DNA of 64,000 nt, from the NCBI GenBank assembly GCA_947095535.1, contig OX352772.1, positions 48,379,445 to 48,443,444 on the forward strand. The letters run 5' to 3'. The stretch is from Poecilobothrus nobilitatus. Lineage: Eukaryota; Arthropoda; Insecta; Diptera; Dolichopodidae. The position numbers and the translations under genes are program-made. The notes below the pieces were generated by a model. The model searched no databases, was not told where the DNA came from, and was given only the letters and a program-made list of their open reading frames with translations. Positions 61,701-64,000 of this stretch are shown here, in pieces. The number at the start of each line of letters is the position of its first letter. Position 1 is the stretch's first letter.

Positions 61701-63085
61701 AAAAAAATATTTAAAAAAAATACAAAATATTCCTAATTACAGCTCTAATTTAGAAAGTTAATTATCCCAGGATAATAAATCCTGCAGCTTCTAAAAACTT
61801 AAAGAATAAGTTTTCAAACAAGACTATAAGTCTACATCTGTAGAGCATGTGTATCATTAGTTATATTGCAATTAATAATATAAAACAGAAAAACATAAAA
61901 GTCCCAATATCTGAAAAACAACTGATAATAGATACCATGCTTCTAGTTTCAGGAATCATCGCTCTCTTCATTGATAATTTATAAAATTATTTTTAAATAC
62001 AATAAAATAACATAATATGTATATGTTATATACAATAAAAGCATAGCGAACTTTTTCTTGCTAAAGAAAGTATACAATATATGTGTATCTACAATAAAAC
62101 GATATTCAACTTTTTTATTTCAAACTATATATAATATAATAATATATAGGGGCCTAGTGGATAAGAGCGTATAAAATACGCTCTAAACACCGAATGAGTG
62201 TAGGTTCGAGTCCCACACACGTCGTAAGAGTTATTCCTCCTTACGACATTTACAGCCACGCCTGAACAGGAAAGACTGTGTAATTTCCTGTCTACATTTA
62301 TGTGGCAGAGAAATGTGTGGGTAAGAGCGTATAAAATACGCTCTAAGCACCGAATGAGTGTAGGTTCGAGTCCCACACACGTCGTAAGAGTTATTCCCCC
62401 TTACGACATTTACAGCCACGGCTGAACATTTATGTGGCAGAGAAATGCATTAAAAAAAAATTATAATAATACGCTTGTGCTTATGTATATACTTTTAAGC
62501 TCGAATTTAAATTAAAGCTTATTAAATATATTTATATAATTATAATAACTAAATCTTATATAAATTATAATTACATACAATAAAAAAGAAAAAATAAATC
62601 ATTTTTTTTTTTTTTATTCTTCTTTTAGAGCAACAATTTATACACCACGTGTTGAAGAAACATCTAGAATAACAGATACATGGCGTTTAAAAAATACTCA
62701 AAGAGCTGTTTCAATTGATAATATAAATTTTTCATGTTCAACACAAATTATAACATCAACACCAATACCAACAAATTGGCAACATAATGGCAATTATGAA
62801 AATGATAAAGGAGAACAATTTAATAACACTAATAGTAATAATAATCAATTAACAGATGATTATACTAATGATAATAATAACGATTATAATAGTAACAATT
62901 GTAATAATAACAATAATAATAATAATAATAATAGTAATAATGGTAATAACGGTAATAATAATAATAATATAAATAATAATTGTAATAGTAATAGTAATCC
63001 AATGGAAAATGATGATAATGGTAATATAATACCTTGGCGAGCTCAACTCAGAAAAACTAACAGTAGACTAAGTCTTATTGGTTAA
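16551..63085 (+). CDS. f: forked (espin-like actin-bundling protein), 3' nine exons joined
   Basis: Coding join: 16551-16733, 16863-17783, 19161-19500, 19628-19861, 52486-53026, 60315-60561, 60639-60881, 61011-61207, 62629-63085. It totals 3363 nt including the TAA stop, so about 1120 residues, with no internal stop and matching phases at every junction. Order of parts: end of an ankyrin array, Ser/Asn-rich linker, polyproline block, Gln/Asn-rich segment, second polyproline block, WH2-like basic region, charged helical segment with two PxWKR motifs, and a conserved C-terminus ending in [17 protein letters not shown]. This matches the Drosophila forked/vertebrate espin family, which cross-links parallel actin filaments in bristles or stereocilia. 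The N-terminal ankyrin repeats and start codon are not in view. Introns are 129, 1377, 127, 32624, 7288, 77, 129 and 1421 nt. The family assignment rests on recalled motifs, not a search. Confidence 0.88.
16863..17783 (+). CDS. f: forked exon, last ankyrin helix plus Ser/Asn-rich linker
   Basis: 307 codons, phase 0 to phase 0, acceptor TTTTAG and donor CAT|GTAAGT. It starts [19 protein letters not shown], which completes the ankyrin repeat of the previous exon. The rest is a low-complexity linker rich in Ser, Asn and Gly, with basic patches ([20 protein letters not shown]), a [11 protein letters not shown] segment, [20 protein letters not shown], then [20 protein letters not shown] and [20 protein letters not shown]. 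These Tyr/acidic islands look conserved inside the disordered linker. An internal ATG at 17145 opens a shorter frame but is only an internal Met. Reading through the donor gives just Val-Ser-stop. Confidence 0.88.
17784..19160. other. intron 2 with old family A-like repeat
   Basis: Phase-0 intron. The part from about 18300 to 18850 resembles the body of the family A element in minus orientation: AATTTTCAATTTTTGACAGC, then CTTGCAAAAATTTCGTTCGC..TAACG, then GTAGAAGTTTTGTAAACAAA and CGGACG. It is strongly diverged and lacks clear ends. The rest is AT-rich intron. Confidence 0.5.
19161..19500 (+). CDS. f: forked exon, Asn/Ser-rich linker
   Basis: 113 codons plus one base (ends phase 1). Acceptor TTTTTTATAG, donor AAAG|GTTAGT. 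The translation runs [20 protein letters not shown], then [40 protein letters not shown] and [20 protein letters not shown]. It has no stop in 340 nt of DNA where stops are otherwise very frequent. The [15 protein letters not shown] and [12 protein letters not shown] islands look like short conserved motifs in an otherwise unstructured linker. No enzymatic domain is present. The exon was found by frame continuity with the flanking exons, as it lacks a usable ATG-to-stop ORF of its own. Confidence 0.85.
19628..19861 (+). CDS. f: forked exon, first polyproline block
   Basis: The exon begins with two bases that complete a Val codon (G|TG) and ends phase 1 at TCAG|GTATTT. It encodes [20 protein letters not shown], an Asn-rich stretch, then [20 protein letters not shown] followed by [15 protein letters not shown]. 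The proline run fits a profilin, Ena/VASP or SH3 ligand, as found in espins. The acidic [12 protein letters not shown] and [13 protein letters not shown] parts are the forked/espin-like conserved core. Reading on into the intron would add only about six residues (GIYIFI) before a stop, so an intron-retention product would lack the whole actin-bundling C-terminus. The next exon is 32.6 kb away but resumes in phase. Confidence 0.86.
19862..21189. other. 5' part of the 32.6 kb intron, with a GC-richer patch
   Basis: At 20020-20300 both strands stay open for about 60-90 codons and GC is higher. The minus frame (20052-20237) reads [20 protein letters not shown], faintly like the W..A.dR..W end of some LINE reverse-transcriptase ORFs. 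This is weak, and no splice sites tie the patch to forked. No other feature seen. Confidence 0.3.
21192..21630 (+). mobile_element. tRNA-headed repeat (SINE-like, type 3)
   Basis: The head has box A-like TGGTGTAGTTGTTATAAGAC and box B-like GGGTTCAAACC in the right spacing for a tRNA (21208-21275), but flanking acceptor stems do not pair well, so it is tRNA-derived rather than a functional tRNA. The body ends with CGGCTTAGTGAAATAAATGA, CTGAAGCTTAGTCCAATATG and AATAATAAATTACTTAGTGG, shared with 44280-44425. A (TA)n run at about 21351-21369 sits in the body. Confidence 0.55.
21631..23787. other. AT-rich intron, nothing firm
   Basis: No exon or clear repeat. The stretch 22930-23260 is somewhat less AT-rich and looks like old transposon DNA, unassigned. 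A short direct repeat ATCTGCATTGTGCA lies at about 22380-22420. Confidence 0.35.
23776..23987 (-). mobile_element. tRNA-derived SINE (type 1) with 12-bp target-site duplication
   Basis: The element occupies 23788-23975, minus strand. The head is GGGGCCAAGGTGGCCTAGTG then GGTAAGAGCG (box A) and GTGGGTTCAAATCCCACGCA (box B). The body is CTTACGACATG..CAGCC..CCTGAACAGGAAAG, ending in a short A tail (T run on the + strand). Flanks ACTTTAAATAAT at 23776-23787 and 23976-23987 are identical, marking a precise retrotransposed insertion. Copies at 33689, 46498 and 62149 define the family. Confidence 0.88.
23988..24599. other. AT-rich intron, nothing recognised
   Basis: The ORF at 24067-24285 is hydrophobic (Phe/Leu-rich from TTT-rich DNA) with no domain signs. 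No repeat recognised. Confidence 0.35.
24600..26066 (+). mobile_element. DINE-1/mini-me-like element, family A (shorter form)
   Basis: Begins TACCCGTACGATAGGATCGG and contains (GTCC)n at about 24729-24748. Near the 3' end it has TTCGTACGGGTATCTAAGAG, then a perfect six-base-pair hairpin GTTGAC-AAA-GTCAAC and TGTATTCTTCCTCGTTTA. TACCCGTACGA at one end and TCGTACGGGTA at the other form subterminal inverted repeats. It matches 5526-7141 in reverse over its whole length except for a ~145-nt deletion at about 25948. The hairpin near the 3' end supports a Helentron-associated origin. Non-coding. Confidence 0.78.
26067..27667. other. AT-rich intron with a fragment of family A-like repeat
   Basis: 27410-27540 contains GGTGCTGTTGACACC, ATGATTAAAATTTCATTACC and AAGTTTTGTAAATAGACGGA followed by CGGACG, a relic related to 18660-18830. 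A (TA)n/(TATG)n tract is near 26851-26902. No coding seen. Confidence 0.45.
27668..27734 (+). repeat. 67-nt perfect direct repeat, copy 1
   Basis: Starts GACTGAGGTTAATGAGATTT and ends TATTTTTTCCTATAGAA. Identical by eye to 29961-30027, 2.3 kb downstream in the same orientation, in otherwise unrelated AT-rich DNA. Confidence 0.9.
27735..29960. other. AT-rich intron; old repeat at 29200-29560
   Basis: 29215-29520 is less AT-rich, with two related phrases: CCCTCGTGCCTAAACGGGTT and CTCTCGTGCCGCAATGGGTT. It also has CAAATTTTAAACTCAATCGC and TCAAACCGTTTAGACAACAC, resembling eroded transposon DNA. The long frames on both strands here (29173-29786) have no domain. The ORF at 28628-28831 is AT-codon noise. 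Confidence 0.35.
29961..30027 (+). repeat. 67-nt perfect direct repeat, copy 2
   Basis: Second copy of the 27668-27734 sequence; the flanks differ on both sides. Confidence 0.9.
30028..31284. other. AT-rich intron, nothing recognised
   Basis: (TA)n at about 30546-30566. No coding or RNA gene seen. Confidence 0.4.
31285..31970. repeat. internally repeated segment (~520-bp spacing)
   Basis: The phrase ACAAAACAGCATATAATCAA then TGCTTCATGTGTCCCTTAAA CATTCGATCAC near 31855-31910 recurs with changes near 31333-31380, and partly a third time near 31934-31965. TAGCCATGAAGTATA and AGTCAT recur near 31292 and 31506. It looks like a partial tandem duplication of an AT-rich repeat; family unknown. Confidence 0.6.
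31971..33678. other. AT-rich intron, nothing recognised
   Basis: Simple runs (AAAC, AAT) and T tracts only, for example (AAAC)n near 32666-32681. Confidence 0.4.
33679..33892 (-). mobile_element. tRNA-derived SINE (type 1), with target-site duplication
   Basis: Element 33689-33882, minus strand. The head is GGGGCCTTGGTGGCCTAGTG then GATAAGATAAG; box B is GTGGGTTCGAATCGCACACA; the body is CCTTACGACATG..CAGCCACGTCTGAACAGGAAA; the tail is A-rich. Flanks ATTGATTATT at 33679-33688 and 33883-33892 are identical. The anticodon-arm region is partly replaced by a GATAA repeat compared with the other copies. Confidence 0.85.
33990..35095 (-). mobile_element. DINE-1/mini-me-like element, family B, degraded
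   Basis: The minus-strand 5' end is near 35090 (AGGAACATAGTTCAAGGGTA, then TTACGTTTGTGATATCTTAA). Inside lie CGTACATAGCTAAATCGATT (on +) and repeated AGCTACCC(A/G)AACCTG phrases. The 3' end is not clear; the copy is old and carries insertions, including CTATATACACACCC-type repeats near 34310-34370. Confidence 0.55.
35096..36046. other. AT-rich intron, nothing recognised
   Basis: Includes a short inverted repeat, GAACATTCTAACTTTG at 35782 and ACAAAGTTAGAATGTT at 35818, that could form a hairpin with a ~20-nt loop. No coding seen. Confidence 0.4.
36047..36440 (-). pseudogene. decayed non-LTR retrotransposon ORF1 (Gag-like) fragment
   Basis: The minus frame 36253-36047 reads [20 protein letters not shown], then [20 protein letters not shown] and [17 protein letters not shown]. 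This pattern, a V..F...PRYVY.F..Y.V..F.RSVL.C stretch leading to a CxxF-type zinc-knuckle start, resembles the segment just before the first CCHC knuckle in ORF1 of Jockey/I-type LINEs. The match is by recalled pattern only. The frame has lost the knuckle Cys/His residues, so it is dead. The higher GC of 36060-36440 against the flanks fits an insertion. Confidence 0.35.
36441..38329. other. AT-rich intron, nothing firm
   Basis: 36790-36880 has a tandem-like TTACATATTATAG(C/G)TT repeat. 37350-37615 is slightly GC-richer with an 86-residue minus frame of no known type. Poly-T/A tracts lie at 37840-37860 and 38032-38080. Confidence 0.35.
38330..39097 (+). mobile_element. DINE-1/mini-me-like element, family B, best copy
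   Basis: Begins TATACCCGTATGAACTATGT; has the conserved core TGACACCTTAAAGGAGTCGA, GCTAGATATAGTGTCAAAGG and TATGGATCGGCTCAGAATCG, then CATGTACGTCCGTCCGTCCG. It ends GTTCATACGGGTATCCCAGA, GTTGACACAGTCTACTCTAC and TGCACTCTTCCTCGTT. Subterminal inverted repeats TACCCGTATGAAC/GTTCATACGGGTA are clear. It contains repeated internal words (AACTCAGT.TCTATT and TATCTGAAATTT). ORFs inside it (38267-38494 minus, 38709-38930 plus) are repeat-derived. Confidence 0.78.
39098..39710. other. AT-rich intron with homopolymers
   Basis: Long A/T tracts near 39284-39304, 39415-39436 and 39668-39684; nothing else. Confidence 0.4.
39711..40290 (-). mobile_element. DINE-1/mini-me-like element, family B, copy of the 44640-45370 element
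   Basis: From GTATTTCGAG at 39711 through GCTACCCGAATCTGCTACTG and CGTCGTTCCAACTTGCTCAA to CTTGCGGACAGGAGGACAGG and AACTTGAATATAATAATATA. It differs from 44730-45245 by about a dozen substitutions by eye. The outer end matching 44640-44720 is missing. A 114-residue minus frame (40027-40371) crosses it and is not a gene. Confidence 0.7.
40291..40897. other. AT-rich intron, nothing recognised
   Basis: The ORF at 40220-40498 is hydrophobic, overlaps the repeat end and has no domain. No RNA or exon seen. Confidence 0.4.
40898..41880 (-). pseudogene. decayed Jockey/R1/I-type LINE, RNase H region and 3' end
   Basis: Minus strand. The frame 41703-41497 reads [20 protein letters not shown], then [20 protein letters not shown] and [20 protein letters not shown]. 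The pattern (S/T)D(S/N)..I..L, V..CRE.L matches the RNase H segment of LINE ORF2. Just downstream, the frameshifted translation gives a DEP..LA-like remnant, and later [20 protein letters not shown] followed by LG, resembling the LLC.CPA..R.R...LG motif near the end of such ORF2s. Stops and frameshifts make it dead. It ends in AATCAATAAAAAAA, a 3' tail. The 5' part is missing (truncated). Confidence 0.68.
41881..44279. other. AT-rich intron, nothing recognised
   Basis: (TA)n near 42020-42036; a slightly GC-richer unassigned patch near 42110-42240. No coding or RNA gene seen. Confidence 0.4.
44280..44425 (+). mobile_element. fragment of tRNA-headed repeat type 3 (tail part)
   Basis: Shares GACTTAGTGAAATAATGATT, CTTAAGCTTAGTTAAATATG and AATAATAAATGACTTAATGG with 21520-21600, followed by a GAGTGGAAAAGAAAAAG end. 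The tRNA-like head is absent or unrecognisable here. The neighbouring GTGGGTC(A/C) duplication at about 44218-44262 may be part of it. Confidence 0.55.
44640..45370 (-). mobile_element. DINE-1/mini-me-like element, family B, more complete sister of 39711
   Basis: The minus-strand 3' end is GTATAGCCGTACAAACATAA at 44634, a degenerate TACCCGTATGAAC terminus. The 5' end is AGTTCTTAGGGTATAATT at about 45351 (reverse of TACCCTAAGAAC). The body is near-identical to 39711-40290. Confidence 0.7.
45371..46490. other. AT-rich intron, nothing recognised
   Basis: The ORF at 45756-46028 is Phe/Leu/Lys-rich noise from T-rich DNA. No repeat recognised. Confidence 0.4.
46491..46704 (-). mobile_element. tRNA-derived SINE (type 1), older copy
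   Basis: Minus strand, about 46498-46697. It has GGGTCTCGGTGGCTTATTTG then ATAAGACC at box A, and GAGTGTGAGTTCGAATCTGA at box B. The body has CACACGTCGTTAGAATAATT and TATAGCCACACCTGGAAAGT; the A tail is seen as a T run. A short flank TAATTAT repeats on both sides. More diverged than the 23.8 and 33.7 kb copies. Confidence 0.8.
46795..47050 (-). mobile_element. LINE 3'-end fragment related to 40898-41880
   Basis: The minus strand ends AATGATTACTGATGTGTTCG then CTCAGTTTTAATCAATAAC, parallel to the GATTACTGACATGTTAGTTC AGCCTTAATCAATAAA end of the 40.9 kb LINE. It is a 5'-truncated piece of the same family, with a duplicated TACGAACTATGTGATAATA. Confidence 0.55.
47051..49924. other. AT-rich intron, nothing recognised
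   Basis: Small direct repeat around 48750 and 48838 (CGTATAGA(A/G)AGCGAA). The ORF at 47377-47604 has no domain. No RNA gene seen. Confidence 0.4.
49925..50560 (+). mobile_element. tandem array of a tRNA-headed SINE-like repeat (type 2), ~285-bp unit, 2.3 copies
   Basis: tRNA-like heads at about 49935-49983, 50187-50275 and 50483-50550, the clearest being GACTTAGTGGTTAAACAGAC (box A-like) and GTGTGGGTTCAAATCCTGTA (box B). Each of the first two is followed by the same body: ACCAAATAT, AATAATAT(T/A)(G/A)GTGTATAA, GTAGCCGATGGTT, and a tail of TAAATAAATAAATAA. GTAGCCGATGGTT lies at 50116 and 50401, a period of 285. Minus-strand ORFs here (50127-50481) are repeat-derived. Confidence 0.7.
50561..52485. 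other. AT-rich intron end before the Q/N exon
   Basis: Many T and A tracts (for example 51351-51374, 51548-51564, 52318-52335) and a polypyrimidine tract up to the acceptor at 52485. No exon or element recognised. Confidence 0.4.
52486..53026 (+). CDS. f: forked exon, Gln/Asn-rich segment
   Basis: Acceptor TTTCAG after a long T-rich tract; donor TAG|GTAAGA; enters at phase 1, leaves at phase 2. The join gives [17 protein letters not shown], continuous with the previous exon. A long Gln- and Asn-rich stretch follows ([18 protein letters not shown], then N runs). The exon ends in a complex, probably conserved block: [40 protein letters not shown] and [14 protein letters not shown]. An ATG upstream at 52449 lies within the polypyrimidine tract and is not a credible start. 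The Q/N tract is coded by mixed CAA/CAG and AAT/AAC codons, so length polymorphism is likely. Confidence 0.88.
53027..53544. other. start of intron 5, A/T homopolymer-rich
   Basis: Almost entirely A and T with A-tract runs; nothing else visible. Confidence 0.45.
53545..53775. repeat. AT minisatellite, ~42-bp unit, about five copies
   Basis: Units of the form TTGTGACTTTTCTGAATTAA (A/T)(A/T)TCA(A/G) plus T run plus AAATTAAA. TTGTGA-type starts occur near 53552, 53594, 53636, 53679 and 53724. Confidence 0.85.
53776..56211. other. AT-rich intron; degenerate TTTACTT/AAGTAAA-rich zone
   Basis: 54900-55380 is enriched in TTTACTT(T)AA and AAAGTAAAAATGTCTTCA-type words, an imperfect repeat of roughly 20-25 nt in both orientations. 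The rest is featureless. Confidence 0.4.
56212..56533. mobile_element. MITE-like element with imperfect terminal inverted repeats
   Basis: The left end CTACTGCCAGATCAAAATAA then GAACGTACGACGTATA matches the reverse complement of the right end (CAGTAGCCTGATCTAAATAA then CGTACAACATACGATGTATA) over ~35-40 nt with a few gaps. The element is ~320 nt, is GC-richer than its flanks, and has no coding. AATTAA-type flanks on both sides make a target duplication possible but not certain. Confidence 0.6.
56545..56620 (+). mobile_element. possible SINE type 1 body fragment
   Basis: GCGTGGCTGTAAATGTCGTA AGG resembles the reverse complement of the type 1 SINE body (CTTACGACATTTACAGCCACG at 62241). A short fragment, so only tentative. 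Confidence 0.35.
56900..58700 (+). repeat. family D repeat cluster (TTTTGAATCCAACTCTAAAATCC)
   Basis: Recurring phrase (C/T)TAAA(C/T)AAATTATTGAAA(C/A)CCTGATTTTGAATCCAACTCTAAAATCCC appears, with changes, near 56905, 57030, 57160, 58035, 58125, 58215, 58440, 58540 and 58650. Two larger units (57128-57375 and 58185-58420) also share GGCTGCCGCCCC/GGCTACCGCCCCC at the start and ACGAGATTTT, GAGATACAAGCAT at the end. It looks like nested or serially duplicated insertions of one short non-coding element. Confidence 0.65.
58701..59548. mobile_element. foldback element with ~65-bp inverted ends and CCCGGAA sub-repeats
   Basis: The left end AGCTGATTTGTGTAACTAGC, TCTAAAATATGGGTTGGGGT, CGAAATCCCGTAACGATATC, CCGGACCTCGAAATC is mirrored at 59480-59548 as the reverse complement. 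Inside each arm is an array of GAAATCCCGGAACTC-type units (58770-58890 on the left, GGGATTTC(A/G)AGTTCCGGGATT on the right at about 59352-59480). Centre 58890-59335 is AT-rich, non-coding. The whole has the form of a foldback transposon; the transposase source is unknown. The ORF at 59378-59599 is a translation of the sub-repeats. Confidence 0.82.
59549..60314. other. AT-rich end of intron 5
   Basis: T-rich run with CGAC/ACATTTTTTTT pattern at 59603-59690; otherwise ordinary intron up to the acceptor at 60314. Confidence 0.4.
60315..60561 (+). CDS. f: forked exon, second polyproline block and His run
   Basis: Enters at phase 2 (AG|G gives Arg) and ends at phase 0 with CAG|GTAAGC. It encodes [20 protein letters not shown], then [20 protein letters not shown] followed by [31 protein letters not shown] and [12 protein letters not shown]. 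It has two separate proline runs, each suitable for profilin, EVH1 or SH3 binding, and a six-His run coded by [26 protein letters not shown], continuing into the next exon, is a conserved-looking bridge to the WH2-like region. Confidence 0.9.
60639..60881 (+). CDS. f: forked exon, WH2-like and basic region
   Basis: 81 codons, phase 0 at both ends, after a 77-nt intron; acceptor CTTGACAG, donor CAA|GTGAGT. Translation: [81 protein letters not shown]. The [19 protein letters not shown] stretch has the amphipathic helix plus a downstream Lys-Lys-Leu-Lys patch of a divergent WH2 actin-binding motif. That reading is an inference from pattern, supported by the presence of a WH2 in espins. Confidence 0.9.
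61011..61207 (+). CDS. f: forked exon, actin-bundling-type charged helix
   Basis: 65 codons plus two bases. Acceptor AATTTCAG, donor AA|GTAAGA (phase 2). It encodes [60 protein letters not shown] and AENKLK. Two IPxWKR(Q/D)xLA motifs are separated by a highly charged helix, the signature of the espin/forked actin-bundling module. Each motif with its basic residues probably contacts an actin filament. This is the most conserved-looking part of the gene and has the least AT-biased codon content. Retaining the next intron would stop the protein right after Lys, because the donor reads AAG-TAA. Confidence 0.92.
61388..61660 (+). repeat. family D repeat, single copy in intron 8
   Basis: GTGGCGCTGCCACCCCCAAA, TTATTAAAATCCTGATTTTT, AATACAACTCTAAAACTCC, then TTTTCTGTATTTTCTGAAAA and two ACGAGATTTTGATAAAAC units, ending GAGATACGAACATTCTACG. 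Closely parallel to 58185-58420 and 57128-57375. Confidence 0.7.
61661..62134. other. intron 8, nothing recognised
   Basis: AT-rich with no repeat or coding signs. Confidence 0.4.
62149..62461 (+). mobile_element. tRNA-derived SINE (type 1), head-to-tail partial dimer in sense orientation
   Basis: First unit 62149-62316: GGGGCCTAGTGGATAAGAGC (box A), GTGTAGGTTCGAGTCCCACA (box B), CTTACGACATTTACAGCCAC, GCCTGAACAGGAAAGACTGT, then TTATGTGGCAGAGAAATG. The second, shorter unit 62317-62461 restarts at GTGGGTAAGAGCG, lacks the GGAAA..TTTCCTGTC portion and ends GCATTAAAAAAAAA. TATAATAATA occurs on both sides (62135 and 62462) and may be the target duplication. It sits in intron 8, sense to forked. 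Minus ORFs at 62125-62419 are its antisense. Confidence 0.85.
62629..63085 (+). CDS. f: forked last coding exon, Asn-rich region and conserved C-terminus
   Basis: Acceptor TTCTTTTAG; one base completes a Lys codon, then [20 protein letters not shown] and [21 protein letters not shown] long Asn-dominated stretch follows (roughly 62820-62997, coded by AAT/AAC with Ser, Gly and Asp interruptions). The exon ends [20 protein letters not shown] and TNSRLSLIG, then TAA at 63083. The [17 protein letters not shown] tail echoes the PxWKR motifs of the previous exon and is a typical conserved end in this family. The AT-repeat-like DNA of the Asn run could mutate like a microsatellite. Confidence 0.9.
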
Positions 63086-63112
63086 ATTTTTTTTTATATA
63101 TTATATGTATAC

Positions 63113-63136
63113 ATATATATATATATATATATATAT
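63113..63136. repeat. (TA)n microsatellite in 3' UTR
   Basis: About twelve TA units shortly after the stop codon. Confidence 0.85.
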
Positions 63137-63437
63137 AAAATTTAAAAAAAAACATGTACATACTAATATATACATATATATATACACATGAAAATAATAG
63201 TTACAGTTTATTTAAAATTAAAAAGATATACTAATACATATATTAAATAATTTTCAATGTTGCTAACTTTATTTTATCCTTTGTTTAATTATTTAATATA
63301 CATAATATACTATATTATATACATTTTAGTTATACATATTATATTATTTTTCTTTAAATTTTGTTTTTTTCTTTGTAAATTATATATATATATATAAAAA
63401 AAAAGAAATTTTTTTTTTTTTATAAAACTTTTGTCAG

Positions 63438-63443
63438 AATAAA
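63438..63443 (+). terminator. candidate poly(A) signal
   Basis: AATAAA in the context GTCAGAATAAAATAATTT, about 355 nt after the stop codon. Canonical hexamer, but AT-rich DNA gives many chance matches. Confidence 0.4.
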
Positions 63444-63625
63444 ATAATTTAATGGACAACAGTGCAATTTATTAATTATTATATTATATAAACTTTAAAA
63501 AAATATGATGCTTTTTTATTTTTTAATTAAATTTTTGTTTTATTAAATTGAATTAATTTTTTTTTTTTTTAATATAAAGTAAAAAAAAAAAAAAAAACGT
63601 GCAATTAATTTATAGAGCTGAGGTA

Positions 63626-63631
63626 AATAAA
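63626..63631 (+). terminator. second candidate poly(A) signal
   Basis: AATAAA following GAGCTGAGGTA, about 540 nt after the stop; a third AATAAA is at 63642. Any of these could be used. Confidence 0.35.
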
Positions 63632-64000
63632 ATAATATAAAAATAAATGACGTTATTTAAAAAAAAAAAAACTAACTAAAAATATAACAATATAATAGGT
63701 ATAAAAAATAATTTTCATTAGTCGAAAAACTAAAAAAAAAAAACAAAAACAAGGAAATTTAGAATTTCTCGCACACTTTAAACTTAAGCTTAACCAACAA
63801 TGTGGAAATTATTTAAAGTTTTAAGTTTCTAAATCCTACAGTTTATTAGAAGCAGAAGCTATGTTACTAACTATATACATATACATCATATATTATATAT
63901 ATACTTAATATAATATTAATCATATACTTAATAGACAATTTTTTCTTATATACTAAATACAATTACAATTCATTAATTTATATACTAAAAAAAATATATA

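Larger units (their letters stand above)
63086..64000 (+). other. f: 3' UTR and downstream flank of forked
   Basis: AT-rich, non-coding, with a (TA)n run at about 63113-63136, another at about 63383-63397, and an A15-17 tract near 63581-63597. No further gene is visible. The cleavage site cannot be placed exactly, because several AATAAA motifs occur. Confidence 0.6.

Noticed and set aside
62849..63046. Minus-strand Ile/Thr-rich ORF
   Set aside because: Antisense of the Asn-rich stretch in the last exon; ATT repeats read as Ile.

Overview
The window is very AT-rich (roughly three quarters or more A+T by eye) and almost entirely non-coding. It carries the 3' part of one large spliced gene on the + strand. 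Nine coding exons between 16551 and 63085 join in frame, with canonical GT/AG borders and compatible phases, to encode the last ~1120 residues of an ankyrin-repeat, polyproline actin-bundling protein. I recognise it as the insect forked protein (symbol f), the relative of vertebrate espins. Small and large introns, Asn/Gln homopolymer runs, CATA/TACATA-rich intron DNA and mini-me/DINE-1-like repeats with a GTCC microsatellite suggest an insect, most likely a fly (Diptera). I cannot name the species.

Layout: 1-16550 is intron or upstream DNA with no exon I can recognise; the first exon seen starts inside an ankyrin repeat, so the promoter and N-terminus lie outside the window or in exons I could not detect. 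16551-19861 holds four exons (ankyrin end, Ser/Asn-rich linker, first polyproline). 19862-52485 is a ~32.6 kb intron loaded with transposon relics. 52486-53026 is a Gln/Asn-rich exon. 53027-60314 is a 7.3 kb intron with a foldback element, a short inverted-repeat element, minisatellites and a recurring repeat. 60315-63085 holds four closely packed C-terminal exons with the second polyproline block, a WH2-like region, the charged actin-bundling-type helix and a conserved C-terminal tail. The 3' UTR follows, with candidate AATAAA signals.

Mobile DNA explains most of the remaining recognisable structure. It includes two related DINE-1/mini-me-like (Helentron-associated) families, present as about ten copies or fragments in both orientations; a tRNA-derived SINE with precise target-site duplications; two other tRNA-headed repeats, one in a tandem array; decayed non-LTR retrotransposon pieces (RNase H/3' end on the minus strand, and an ORF1 zinc-knuckle-like fragment); a foldback element with ~65-bp inverted ends; and several minisatellites.

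I saw no bacterial-type system, CRISPR array, true tRNA/rRNA gene or second cellular gene. The most unusual architectural point is that near-identical ~1.5 kb inverted repeats at 5526-7141 and 24600-26066 bracket exons 1-4 of the visible gene, and could pair in the pre-mRNA.
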